Part shown: positions 41,923-51,017 of the stretch, piece after piece
Layout of the letters: each line of letters starts with the position of its first letter
How positions within the stretch are numbered: position 1 is the first letter of the stretch
Assembly: GCF_019645855.1 (NCBI RefSeq)
Contig: NZ_CP080999.1
Location: 1,612,001-1,676,000 of the forward strand
Direction of reading: 5' to 3'
DNA: 64,000 nucleotides
Source: Mycobacterium malmoense
Lineage (GTDB): Bacteria > Actinomycetota > Actinomycetes > Mycobacteriales > Mycobacteriaceae
Translations under genes and position numbers: made by a program
Notes under the pieces: model-generated
Seen by the model: only the letters and a program-made list of their open reading frames with translations
Told to the model about the DNA's origin: nothing
Database searches by the model: none

Positions 41923-43095
41923 CTAGTGGCCTTCATGAGTGTGCTCGCGCCCCGCGTCGGGGGAGCCACCCATCATGCGCACCATCGCGGATCCCCCCGT
42001 GGTGAAGAACCGGGCGATCAATATCGCCGCGACCACCAGAAAGGCGATGTTGAGCCAGGTCGTGTAGTTCCACGAGACCGCCGCCTGCATCACCGTGGCG
42101 CTGCGCTGCGTCGGAATGAGATTCGCTGTGCCGAAGAGCAATTCGACGAGGTACCCGGCGGTGACCATCGCGGCGTAGAAGGTGCCCAGCAGGGTCAGCA
42201 TCATCGGAGTGCCGTAGTACTTGCGGTAGATGTTCAGGATCGGCAGGATCAGCAGGTCGGCGTAGATGAACGCGATGACACCGCCGAAGCTGATTCCGCC
42301 GTTCCACAGCACCGCGGCCAGCGGCACGTTGCCGATCGAGCAGACGAAGGACACGATCGCCACGATGGGCCCCACGACCGGGCCCCACAGCGCCGACCAA
42401 CCGGGATGATCGGCCAAAAAGAAGACCTGCCAAAACTTTTCGGGCACCCACGCCGCGACGGCGCCCGCGATCAGCAGGCCCAAAACGAGGTCCCGCAGAA
42501 TCGCCAGCCACTCCATGACGAACACGTGCGAGACCGAGGTAAGGCCCTCCGCGGAAAAGAGCCGCCGCCAAAACGAGCCCTCCTTCTTGATGGACATGTC
42601 CATCGCGGCATGGCCTTCCATCGAGCCGGCGACTCCCCGCTCGGCGTGCTCACGGGCGTCGTCGATGAGCCTGGACCGCACGAACAGCCGGAACAGGACG
42701 GCGAGGGCCACGATCATCAGCGGGCCGCCGACGAACTCGGCGGCGGTGAACTGCCAGCCCATCAGCAGGGCCAGGATGATGCCCAACTCCACCACGAGGT
42801 TGGTGGAACCGATCTCGAACGCCATGGCGGCGGTGAAGTTGGCGCCCTTGCGGAACAGCGATCGGGCCAGGGCCACCGCGGCGTACGAACACGACGACGA
42901 CGCGGCCCCCAGCCCGGCCGCCACCGCCAGGGTGCGCGGCCGGTCGTCGCCCAACACGGCCACGATCGTCGAGCGACGCACCACCGCCTGCACCACCGCC
43001 GACAGGGCAAATCCCAGGATCAACGCCCACAGGATCTCCCACGTCATCGACCCGGCCAGCGCCAAGGCGTGACCGACCGCTGCCAGCACTGTCAC
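41923..43095 (-). CDS. integral membrane permease (DUF318 family, Rv2963 type)
   Basis: 390 residues with eight or more hydrophobic helices. Conserved pieces are GAASSSCSYAAVALARSLF, with neighbouring Ser/Cys residues typical of this permease family, and FVCSIGNVPLAAVLWNGGISFGGVIAFIYADLLILP. A central loop is rich in Met/His/acidic residues (EGHAAMDMSIKKE) and the C-terminus ends HTHEGH, consistent with metal handling. Rv2963 belongs to the copper-responsive RicR regulon in M. tuberculosis, and a fitting palindrome lies 45 bases upstream. Export of copper or a copper-linked ligand is inferred; the substrate is unproven. Confidence 0.88.
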   Translation of the reverse strand: MTVLAAVGHALALAGSMTWEILWALILGFALSAVVQAVVRRSTIVAVLGDDRPRTLAVAAGLGAASSSCSYAAVALARSLFRKGANFTAAMAFEIGSTNLVVELGIILALLMGWQFTAAEFVGGPLMIVALAVLFRLFVRSRLIDDAREHAERGVAGSMEGHAAMDMSIKKEGSFWRRLFSAEGLTSVSHVFVMEWLAILRDLVLGLLIAGAVAAWVPEKFWQVFFLADHPGWSALWGPVVGPIVAIVSFVCSIGNVPLAAVLWNGGISFGGVIAFIYADLLILPILNIYRKYYGTPMMLTLLGTFYAAMVTAGYLVELLFGTANLIPTQRSATVMQAAVSWNYTTWLNIAFLVVAAILIARFFTTGGSAMVRMMGGSPDAGREHTHEGH

Positions 43096-43139
43096 CGATG
43101 TCCTCCGCTTCGGCCCCCGCCGTGTCCGCCCAGCACGCT

Positions 43140-43156
43140 ATACCCCTGAGGGGTAT
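43140..43156. promoter_or_regulatory. RicR/CsoR-type operator upstream of the permease
   Basis: ATACCCCTGAGGGGTAT is a palindrome with a single mismatched centre, containing TACCC-N5-GGGTA. CsoR-family repressors (RicR, CsoR, CstR) bind sites of this form. It lies 45 bases before the permease start, where a repressor site would overlap the promoter. RicR is favoured because M. tuberculosis Rv2963 is in its regulon. Confidence 0.65.
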
Positions 43157-43384
43157 TAAGCAAGTGTCGTGCGCCCGCCGGCGGCCGGGGAAAGTTCGTC
43201 CTTTCACACACGGCGCTCATGCCGGGCGTCTAAGCTCAGGTGTTCGGTGATGGTTACGCGTCGATACCCGGTAACAGTGGATCGGGTCGTGACAGTGACG
43301 CGATGGGGGTGACCTCTCCAATTTCAAAAATCCGGTGCCGCGTTCGAGCGGTGCCGGTTGAGCTGAGACGAGGTTGGAATAGCC

Positions 43385-46300
43385 ATGGGAACAGCCATGG
43401 AGCGAGGTGTCACCCCCATTGCGGTCATCGGAATGGGATGCCGCCTTCCCGGCGGGATCGACTCACCCGACGCGTTCTGGCAGGCGTTGCTGCGCGGCGA
43501 CGACCTGGTGACGGAGATCCCCCCCGATCGGTGGGATGCCGCGGAGCACTACGACCCGGAGCGCGGCGTACACGGCAGGTCGGTCTCGCGGTGGGGCGGC
43601 TTCCTCGACGACATCGGCGGCTTTGACGCCTCCTTCTTCGGTTTCGGCGAGCCCGAGGCGACCTCCATCGACCCGCAGCACCGGCTGCTGCTGGAGACGT
43701 CCTGGGAAGCGATCGAGCACGCCGGCATCGTGCCGCCCTCGCTGAGCGGCTCCCGCACGGGCGTGTTCATGGGCCTGTGCCACCACGACTACACCCTGGT
43801 GACCGGTGACGCCGGCGTCCTCGACGACGCGTACGGCTTCACCGGCACCCCCTTCAGCATGGCGTCCGGGCGCGTCGCCTACGGACTGGGGCTCTCGGGC
43901 CCGGCGGTCACCGTGGACACCTCGTGCTCCTCGGGCTTGCTGGCCGTGCACCTGGCGTGCCAGAGCCTGGACCGCGGCGAGAGCGATCTCGCCCTGGCCG
44001 GGGCCGCCATGGCGCTGCTGGAGCCGCGCCTCTCCGCCGCCGCCTCGGCGCAGGGCATGCTCTCGCCCACCGGCCGCTGCCATACCTTCGACGTCGCCGC
44101 CGACGGGTTCGTGCGCTCGGAGGGGTGCGGCGTGGTCCTGCTCAAGCGGCTGCCCGACGCGCTGCGCGACGGCGACCGGGTCCTGGCCGTCGTGCGCGGC
44201 ACCGCGGCCAACCAGGACGGTCGTTCCGAAACCATCACGACGCCGTCGTCAAACGCCCAGGTCGCGGTGTACCGGGCGGCGCTGGAGGTGGCCGGGGTGG
44301 ACCCGGCCGCGGTCGGCATGGTGGAGGCGCACGGCACCGGAACGCCGGTGGGGGATCCGATCGAGTTCACCAGCCTGACCGAGGTGTATGGCGCCGGCGG
44401 CAATCGCGTCGCGCTCGGCTCGGCCAAGAGCAACCTGGGGCACACCGAGGGGGCGGCCGGCGCCGTCGGGCTGATCAAGGCCATTCTCGGGCTCCAACAC
44501 GGCCTGGTGCCGCCGATGGTGCACTTCACCCGCTTGCCCGACGAGCTGCAGCGACTGGAAACCGGGCTGTTCGTGCCGCAGGAGCTCACACCGTGGCCCG
44601 GCACGGACGGGCCGCGGCGGGCCGGGGTGACGTCGCTGGGAATGTCGGGGACCAACGTGCACGCCATCCTCGAGCAGGCCCCGGACGCTCAACCGCGTGC
44701 CGCAAGCCCCGTGGCTGGGCCGCTGCTGTTCCCGCTGTCATCGACCTCGGCCGACGAGCTGCGCCGAACGGCGCGCCGGCTGGCCGAATGGCTCGACCAC
44801 AACAAGGACGAGCTGACGCTGCCCGACCTGGCCTACACGTTGGCGCGGCGGCGCGGGCACCGGACCGTGCGCACCGCGGTGATCGCCGAGAACCCCGAGG
44901 ACTTCGGGGGCCTGACCGCCGGGCTGCGCGAGGTCGCCGACGGCGAAACCCCGTACCCGCCGGCCGCCGGCCGGGACGACCGCGGACCGGTCTGGATCTT
45001 CTCGGGTCAGGGTTCGCAGTGGGCGGCCATGGGCGCGGAACTGCTCGCGAAGGAGCCCGTGTTCGCCGCGACCGTCGCCGAGGCCGAGCCGCTGATCGCC
45101 CGGGAGTCCGGGTTTTCGGTGACCGAGGCGATGTCGGCGCCCGAGACCGTGACCGGCATCGACCGGGTGCAGCCGACGCTGTTCACCATGCAGGTCGCGC
45201 TGGCCACCGCGATGCGGGCCTACGGCGTGCGGCCCGGCGCGGTGATCGGGCACTCGCTCGGTGAGGCGTCGGCGGCCGTCGTCGCCGGGGCGCTGTCCCT
45301 GGAGGACGGGATCAAGGTGATCTGCCGGCGCTCCAAGCTGATGTCGCGCATCGCGGGCGCGGGAGCGATGGCGTCGGTGGAGCTGCCCGCCCAGCAGGTG
45401 CGGGAGGAGTTGGCCGCCCGCGGCGTGCGCGACGTTGCGGTGTCGGTGATCGCCTCGCCGAACTCCACCGTGGTGGGCGGGGCGGCCCAGACGGTTCGCG
45501 ACCTGGTCGCCGCGTGGGAGGGTCGCGGGGTGATGGCCCGCGAGGTGGCCGTGGACGTCGCGTCGCACTCGTCTCAGGTCGACCCGATCCTCGCCGATCT
45601 GGCCGGCCAACTCGCGGACCTCAAGCCGGTGGCGCCGGAGGTGCCGTATTACTCTGCGACGCTTGACGATCCGCGTGCCCGGCCGAATTTCGACGCCGGC
45701 TACTGGGTGGACAACCTGCGGCAGTCGGTGAAGTTCGCGGCCGCCGTGCAGGCCGCCCTGGACGACGGCCACCGGGTGTTCGCCGAGCCCTCGCCGCACC
45801 CGCTGCTGACCCGGGCGGTGGAGCAGACCGCCGCGGCCGCTGGCATCACCGTGCAGGCCCTGGCCGGGATGCGGCGCGAGCAGCCGATGCCCTACGGGCT
45901 CCTCGGCCTGCTGGCGGACCTGTACAGCGCCGGCGCCGCGATCGACTTCTCGGTGCTGTATCCGGGCGGGTGCCTGGTCGATGCGCCGCTGCCGACCTGG
46001 ACCCACCGGCGGCTGCTGGTCCAGGCCGACGGCTCACGGGCGCACGGGGAGACCACCGTGCCGGTGCACCCGCTGCTGGGCGCGCACGTGCGGTTGCCCG
46101 AGGAGCCCGAGCGGCACGCCTGGCAGGGCGAGATCGGCACCGCGGCCCTGCCCTGGCTGGCGGACCACCAGGTGAACGGGGTCGCGGTCGTCCCGGGGGC
46201 CGCCTTTTGCGAGATGGCGCTGGCCGCCGCCGACGTGGTGCTGGGGCCGGGCTCCGAGGTGCGCGACGTTCGCTTCGAACAGATGCTGATGCTGGACGAC

Positions 46301-49300
46301 GAGACGTCGGTGGCCGCGGTGGCGTCGGTCAGGGACGTCGGCGTCGTCGACTTCGTGGTCGAGACCCAGCGGGAGGACGAGCGCACCCGGCGGGCGGGCG
46401 CGGTGCTGCGCGCCGCCGACGAAGAGCCGCCGCAGCGGCGCGACATCGCCGCCCTGCTGGCCACCCACCCGCAGCGGATCGACGGTGCCGCGTTACGGCA
46501 GTCGTTCGCCGAGCGAAACATCCACTACGGCCCGGCCTTCACCGGCCTGGTGTCGGCGCGCATCGCCGAGGGCAAGGGCCGCGGCGTGGTGGCCGAGGTC
46601 GAGCTGCCCGGCGTGGTCCGGTCGCAGCGGACCGGTTACGGCGTTCATCCCGCGCTGTTGGACGCCTGTTTCCAGGCGGTGCTGGCGCACCCGGCCATCA
46701 AGGATGCCTGCGATGGGGTGCTGCTGCCGCTGAGCGTGCGACGGCTGCGCCGCTACGCCCCGACCCGGGGTACGCGCTACTGCCACCTGCGGGTCGTCTC
46801 GACGAGCGCGACGGTGTTCGAGGTCGACCTGGACCTGCTGGACGAAAACGGCGCCGTCCTGCTTGCCGCGCAGGGACTGCGGATGGGCACCCGGGGCGGC
46901 GGCGCCGACCAGTTGATGGCCGAGCGCCTGCTGGCCGTCGACTGGCAGCAGCAGACACCGCCGGCCGCGCCCGACCGGGTCGTCGGGGGTTGGCTGCTGA
47001 TCGACACCGCCGAGGCCGACCCGCTGCAATCGAAATTGGTGGATTCGCTGAAATCCATTGGCGCACAATGCGAGACGCTGAACTGGCCGGAAACGGCCGA
47101 CCACCTGGCCAACGCCGAGCGGTTGGCCGCCTACGTGCGCGGCGGCCTCGAAGGGGTGGTGATCGTCTGCCCGCCACCGGCCGGCGAACCCGACGAGCAC
47201 GGCCTGCTTTTGGGTCGCGAGCAAGTGCGTCACGTGATCCGCATGGTCCGCGACCTGCCGGAGCTGTCGGGCCAGCCGCCGCGGCTGTACGTCGTCACCC
47301 GGCGGGCCCAGATCGTCCTGCCCGACGACCGGCCCAACCTGGTCCAGGCCGGACTGCGTGGCCTGCTGCGGGTGATCGGCGCGGAGAATCCGCAGCTGCA
47401 GACGACCCAGATCGACCTGGACGACGAGGCCGACATCGAGCGGGTGGCTCAGGAGCTGCTATCCGGTTCTCCGGAAGACGAGACCGCCTGGCGCGCCGGC
47501 CATTGGTACACGGCGCGGCTGCGCTGCACGCCGCTCGGGCCCGAGGAACGCCGGGTCACCACGGTCAAGAACGAGTCCGAGCGGATGCGGGTGACGGTGC
47601 GCCACCCCGGCGACCTGCGCACGCTGGAATTCATCGCCGTGGACCGCAAGACACCGGGCCCGGGTGAGGTCGAGGTCGCGGTCGACGCGTCCAGCATCAA
47701 CTTCGCCGAAGTCCTTGCCGCCCTTGGCCGTTACCCCGACCTGGAGGGCGAGCCCCACCAGCTGGGATTCGACCTGGGCGGGGTGGTCACCCGGGTCGGC
47801 GCCGACGTCACCGACCACCAGGTCGGCGACCGGGTGGGCGGCTTCTCCGGCTACGCCAACGGCAGCTGGGGCGCGTTCGTCACCTGCGACGCCCGCCTCG
47901 TCGCCACCTTGCCTTCGGGGCCGGCCGGTCTGACCGCCGGCCAGGCCGCCGCGGCGGCAACCGCGTACGGCACCGCGTGGTACGGGCTCTACGACCTGGC
48001 CCGGATCTCGGGCGACGACAAGGTGCTGATCCACTCCGGCACCGGCGGCGTGGGTCAGGCCGCGATAGCGATCGCCCGCATGGTGGGGGCCGAGATCTTC
48101 GCCACCGCGGGCAGCCCGGAGCGGCGAGCGATGTTGCGGGACATGGGCATTGAGCACGTCTACGACTCGCGCAGCACCGAGTTCGCCGAGCAGATCCGCC
48201 GCGACACCGATGGGTACGGCGTCGACATCGTGCTCAACTCCCTGACCGGTGCGGCGCAGCAGGCGGGGCTGGACCTGCTGGCCTACGGCGGGCGGTTCGT
48301 CGAGATCGGCAAGCGCGACATCTACGGCGACACCCGGCTGGGCCTGTTCCCCTTCCGCCGCAACCTCACGTTCTACGCCGTCGACGTGGCGCTGCTGTCG
48401 CAGACCCACCCGCAGCGGTTGCAGCGGCTGCTGCAGACGGTGTACCAGCGGATCGCCGACGGCGACCTGCCGGTCCCGTCCTGCACCGAATTCCCGCTGG
48501 CCGAGGCCGCCACCGCGATCCAGCTGATGAGCAGGGCGGCCCACACCGGCAAGCTGGTGCTCACGGTGCCGCACACCGGGGAGACCCGCGCGGTGGTGCC
48601 GCCGGAGCAGGCCAGGCCCTTCCGCGGGGACGGCTCCTACGTCGTCACCGGCGGCCTCGGCGGCCTGGGCCTATTCCTGGCCGGCCAGATGGCCAAGGCG
48701 GGTTGCGGGCGGATCGTGCTCACCGCCCGCTCCAACCCAACTCCCAAGGCGCACCAGGCCATTGAGCGGCTGCGCGCGACGGGCGCCGACGTCGTCGTGG
48801 AGTGCGGCAACATCGCCGAGGCCGATACCGCGGCCCGGGTGGTGGCCGCGGCCACCGCCACCGGGCTTCCGCTGCGCGGGGTGCTGCACGCCGCCGCGGT
48901 CGTCGAGGACGCCACCCTGGCCAACATCACCGACGAGCTGATCGACCGGGACTGGGCGCCCAAGGTCGACGGCGTGTGGAACCTGCACCGGGCGACGGCC
49001 GGGCAGCCGCTGGACTGGTTCTGTTCGTTCTCGTCGGTGGCCGCGCTGTTCGGCTCGGCCGGTCAGGGGGCCTACGCGGCCGCGTCCAGCTGGCTGGACG
49101 CCTTCACCCACTGGCGCCGTGGCCAGGGCCTGCCCGCCACCACGATCGCGTGGGGGGCGTGGGGCGAGATCGGCCGGGCCACATTCCTGGCGGATAGCGG
49201 CCGGACGACGATGATCACGCCCGACGAGGGCGCGCAGGCGTTCGAGACGCTGCTGCGCTACGACCGCGGCTACACCGGCTACGTCCCGACGAAGGGCGCC

Positions 49301-49681
49301 CCGTGGCTGGCGGCGCTGGTCGCGCGCAGCCCGTTCGCCGAAGCGTTCCAGGCCTCCGAGGGCCAGCAGGCGGGGGACAACACCACGCTGCGCGCCGAAC
49401 TTCGGACGCTATCGCGCGACGAGTGGCCCGCCCGGCTTCGGCGCCTGGTGGCCGAGCAGACCGCGCTCATCCTGCGCCGCGCGGTCGACCCGGATCGCCC
49501 ATTCGCCGACCACGGTTTGGACTCGCTGGGCAACCTCGAACTGCGGACCCGCATCGAAGCCGAGACCGGAATACGGATCACGCCCAAAAGCATTGCCACC
49601 CACAACACCGCGCGCGCCTTAGGTCTGCACCTTTCGGAGGCGCTGGTGTCCGAGGAGGTCGTCGCGGCGGCCCAGGGGTAG
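43385..49681 (+). CDS. mas: MAS-type iterative polyketide synthase (mycocerosic acid synthase)
   Basis: 2098 residues, one full reducing module in the order KS (Cys181 in DTSCSSG), AT (Ser624 in GHSLGE; VASH motif, expected for methylmalonyl-CoA), DH (His928 in HQVNGVAVVP), ER (GTGGVGQAA near 1553), KR (GGLGGLG near 1757, Tyr1897) and ACP (Ser2047 in LDSLG). It iteratively elongates fatty acyl chains into methyl-branched acids. M. tuberculosis Mas has 2111 residues, but parts read closer to Pks5 (ASGRVAYGLG, EQAPDAQ), so the precise product is uncertain. Position opposite papA5 and pps supports a PDIM role. An alternative ATG at 43397 aligns with the Mas start MESRVTP. Confidence 0.82.
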   Translation: MGTAMERGVTPIAVIGMGCRLPGGIDSPDAFWQALLRGDDLVTEIPPDRWDAAEHYDPERGVHGRSVSRWGGFLDDIGGFDASFFGFGEPEATSIDPQHRLLLETSWEAIEHAGIVPPSLSGSRTGVFMGLCHHDYTLVTGDAGVLDDAYGFTGTPFSMASGRVAYGLGLSGPAVTVDTSCSSGLLAVHLACQSLDRGESDLALAGAAMALLEPRLSAAASAQGMLSPTGRCHTFDVAADGFVRSEGCGVVLLKRLPDALRDGDRVLAVVRGTAANQDGRSETITTPSSNAQVAVYRAALEVAGVDPAAVGMVEAHGTGTPVGDPIEFTSLTEVYGAGGNRVALGSAKSNLGHTEGAAGAVGLIKAILGLQHGLVPPMVHFTRLPDELQRLETGLFVPQELTPWPGTDGPRRAGVTSLGMSGTNVHAILEQAPDAQPRAASPVAGPLLFPLSSTSADELRRTARRLAEWLDHNKDELTLPDLAYTLARRRGHRTVRTAVIAENPEDFGGLTAGLREVADGETPYPPAAGRDDRGPVWIFSGQGSQWAAMGAELLAKEPVFAATVAEAEPLIARESGFSVTEAMSAPETVTGIDRVQPTLFTMQVALATAMRAYGVRPGAVIGHSLGEASAAVVAGALSLEDGIKVICRRSKLMSRIAGAGAMASVELPAQQVREELAARGVRDVAVSVIASPNSTVVGGAAQTVRDLVAAWEGRGVMAREVAVDVASHSSQVDPILADLAGQLADLKPVAPEVPYYSATLDDPRARPNFDAGYWVDNLRQSVKFAAAVQAALDDGHRVFAEPSPHPLLTRAVEQTAAAAGITVQALAGMRREQPMPYGLLGLLADLYSAGAAIDFSVLYPGGCLVDAPLPTWTHRRLLVQADGSRAHGETTVPVHPLLGAHVRLPEEPERHAWQGEIGTAALPWLADHQVNGVAVVPGAAFCEMALAAADVVLGPGSEVRDVRFEQMLMLDDETSVAAVASVRDVGVVDFVVETQREDERTRRAGAVLRAADEEPPQRRDIAALLATHPQRIDGAALRQSFAERNIHYGPAFTGLVSARIAEGKGRGVVAEVELPGVVRSQRTGYGVHPALLDACFQAVLAHPAIKDACDGVLLPLSVRRLRRYAPTRGTRYCHLRVVSTSATVFEVDLDLLDENGAVLLAAQGLRMGTRGGGADQLMAERLLAVDWQQQTPPAAPDRVVGGWLLIDTAEADPLQSKLVDSLKSIGAQCETLNWPETADHLANAERLAAYVRGGLEGVVIVCPPPAGEPDEHGLLLGREQVRHVIRMVRDLPELSGQPPRLYVVTRRAQIVLPDDRPNLVQAGLRGLLRVIGAENPQLQTTQIDLDDEADIERVAQELLSGSPEDETAWRAGHWYTARLRCTPLGPEERRVTTVKNESERMRVTVRHPGDLRTLEFIAVDRKTPGPGEVEVAVDASSINFAEVLAALGRYPDLEGEPHQLGFDLGGVVTRVGADVTDHQVGDRVGGFSGYANGSWGAFVTCDARLVATLPSGPAGLTAGQAAAAATAYGTAWYGLYDLARISGDDKVLIHSGTGGVGQAAIAIARMVGAEIFATAGSPERRAMLRDMGIEHVYDSRSTEFAEQIRRDTDGYGVDIVLNSLTGAAQQAGLDLLAYGGRFVEIGKRDIYGDTRLGLFPFRRNLTFYAVDVALLSQTHPQRLQRLLQTVYQRIADGDLPVPSCTEFPLAEAATAIQLMSRAAHTGKLVLTVPHTGETRAVVPPEQARPFRGDGSYVVTGGLGGLGLFLAGQMAKAGCGRIVLTARSNPTPKAHQAIERLRATGADVVVECGNIAEADTAARVVAAATATGLPLRGVLHAAAVVEDATLANITDELIDRDWAPKVDGVWNLHRATAGQPLDWFCSFSSVAALFGSAGQGAYAAASSWLDAFTHWRRGQGLPATTIAWGAWGEIGRATFLADSGRTTMITPDEGAQAFETLLRYDRGYTGYVPTKGAPWLAALVARSPFAEAFQASEGQQAGDNTTLRAELRTLSRDEWPARLRRLVAEQTALILRRAVDPDRPFADHGLDSLGNLELRTRIEAETGIRITPKSIATHNTARALGLHLSEALVSEEVVAAAQG

Positions 49682-49691
49682 CTCGTCGACC

Positions 49692-49750
49692 TTGACTCTG
49701 CACTCACCAGGCACTCTTCTCGTACTTTTGCCTGGTGGGCGCAGAGTCAA
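49692..49750. terminator. two-stage hairpin between mas and the enoyl reductase
   Basis: TTGACTCTGC (49692-49701) pairs with GCAGAGTCAA (49741-49750), and inside CACCAGGCA pairs with TGCCTGGTG. It sits between converging genes whose stops are at 49681 and 49758 and can end both transcripts. Like the hairpin at 371-432 it has an outer and an inner stem. Confidence 0.7.
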
Positions 49751-49757
49751 CGAGGGC

Positions 49758-51017
49758 TCAGCGCAGCCGGACCGTCCCCATCGACACCCCGGCGGTCTGC
49801 AGACGCGCCAGCAGCGCATCACCCATCGCCGCGGCGGGGGTGAGCACGCCGCGCAGTTCGGAGAGCCGGTCGCGGTCGAGCGCCAGCGCCAGGCCGCTCT
49901 CGCCGAGCAGCACCGACGTCGAGTGGTAGGCGTCGCAATCGTGGGCGAAGGTCGCCAGGTAGCGAGCGCCGGTCGTGGTGGTGGTGTAGGTCTCGACGGT
50001 GTAGTGGCCGCGCTTTCGCGCGGCCGCGCTCGGACCGGTGCCCGGTTTCGGCGTGATGCGCTCCACGAAGCGTGGGGGCAATCGCCCGAAGTACTTGTTG
50101 CCCAAGCCAAAAGCGCCCACCAGGGCGCCCGTCATGGCCGCGGCGGCGACCGGTGCCGCGAACGACTTTCCCAGGCTCATCGTTTCGGCGTAGCGGAACC
50201 GCCTGCCGTAGGCCCAGCCTTGTAATGCGTTGCTGCGCCGGACGATTCGAGCGTTGTACGGCTCCATCACGAACCCGCCGGTCCAGAAGCCCGTGAGCTC
50301 GGGCGCGACATCACGCCCGCGGCGCCACCGGAAATCGGGCTGTGGGCCGAGTTCCGGCTCGGCGCCCCGGTCGGTGGTCAGCGTGTACGGGTCGTCGATG
50401 AGCCGGCGGGTTTGCGCGTCGCCGGACGCGGCGCGCATCGTCCCGAGCAGCGACGCGATCGTGCCGCCGGAGGCGCCGAGTTGCGAGAAGGAGCGCAGCA
50501 CGAAGGCCGTGTCGGTGAGCTCGCCGGTGCCGTCCTGGATCGCCCGGCGGTAGAGCTGATAGACGTTCATATCCGAAGGGGCCGAATCGAATCCACACGA
50601 GAGCACGATCCGGGCGCCGGTGTCGGTGGCCTGCTTGTGGTAGAGGTCGATGCTGTTGCGGGCGAAGACCAGCTCCCCGGTCAGGTCGGCATAGTCCGTC
50701 CCGGCGGCGGCGCAGGCCGCCACCAGCGGCAGGCCGTATCGCGCATAGGGGCCGACGGTCGTCACCACCACCCGGGCCCGTTCGGCCATCGCGGCAAGTG
50801 TCGACGGTTGCGACGCGTCGGCGACGATCACCGGCCACTCCCGTGCGGCCGGGCCCAGCGCCCGGCGCGCGGCCAGCAGCCGATCGCTGCAGCGGCCGGC
50901 CAGCGCGATCCGCGCCGGAGACCCCGTGTGCGCGAGGTATTCGGCCGTCAGCTTGCCGGAAAAGCCGGTGGCGCCGTACAGGACGATGTCGAACTCGCGC
51001 TCGATCGGGCCTATCAC
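49758..51017 (-). CDS. trans-acting enoyl reductase of phthiocerol synthesis (Rv2953 type)
   Basis: 419 residues, collinear with Rv2953. The N-terminal NAD(P)-binding motif is LYGATGFSGKL (about 14-24), followed by VVTTVGPYARYGLPLVAACA, TDYADLTGE and CGFDSAPSDMNVYQL, as in saccharopine-dehydrogenase-like enoyl reductases. In M. tuberculosis this enzyme acts in trans with PpsD, which has no enoyl reductase domain. Its GTG start overlaps the papA5 stop by 4 bases, so here it is the last gene of the pps operon, whereas in M. tuberculosis it is far from papA5. Confidence 0.92.
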   Translation of the reverse strand: MIGPIEREFDIVLYGATGFSGKLTAEYLAHTGSPARIALAGRCSDRLLAARRALGPAAREWPVIVADASQPSTLAAMAERARVVVTTVGPYARYGLPLVAACAAAGTDYADLTGELVFARNSIDLYHKQATDTGARIVLSCGFDSAPSDMNVYQLYRRAIQDGTGELTDTAFVLRSFSQLGASGGTIASLLGTMRAASGDAQTRRLIDDPYTLTTDRGAEPELGPQPDFRWRRGRDVAPELTGFWTGGFVMEPYNARIVRRSNALQGWAYGRRFRYAETMSLGKSFAAPVAAAAMTGALVGAFGLGNKYFGRLPPRFVERITPKPGTGPSAAARKRGHYTVETYTTTTTGARYLATFAHDCDAYHSTSVLLGESGLALALDRDRLSELRGVLTPAAAMGDALLARLQTAGVSMGTVRLR

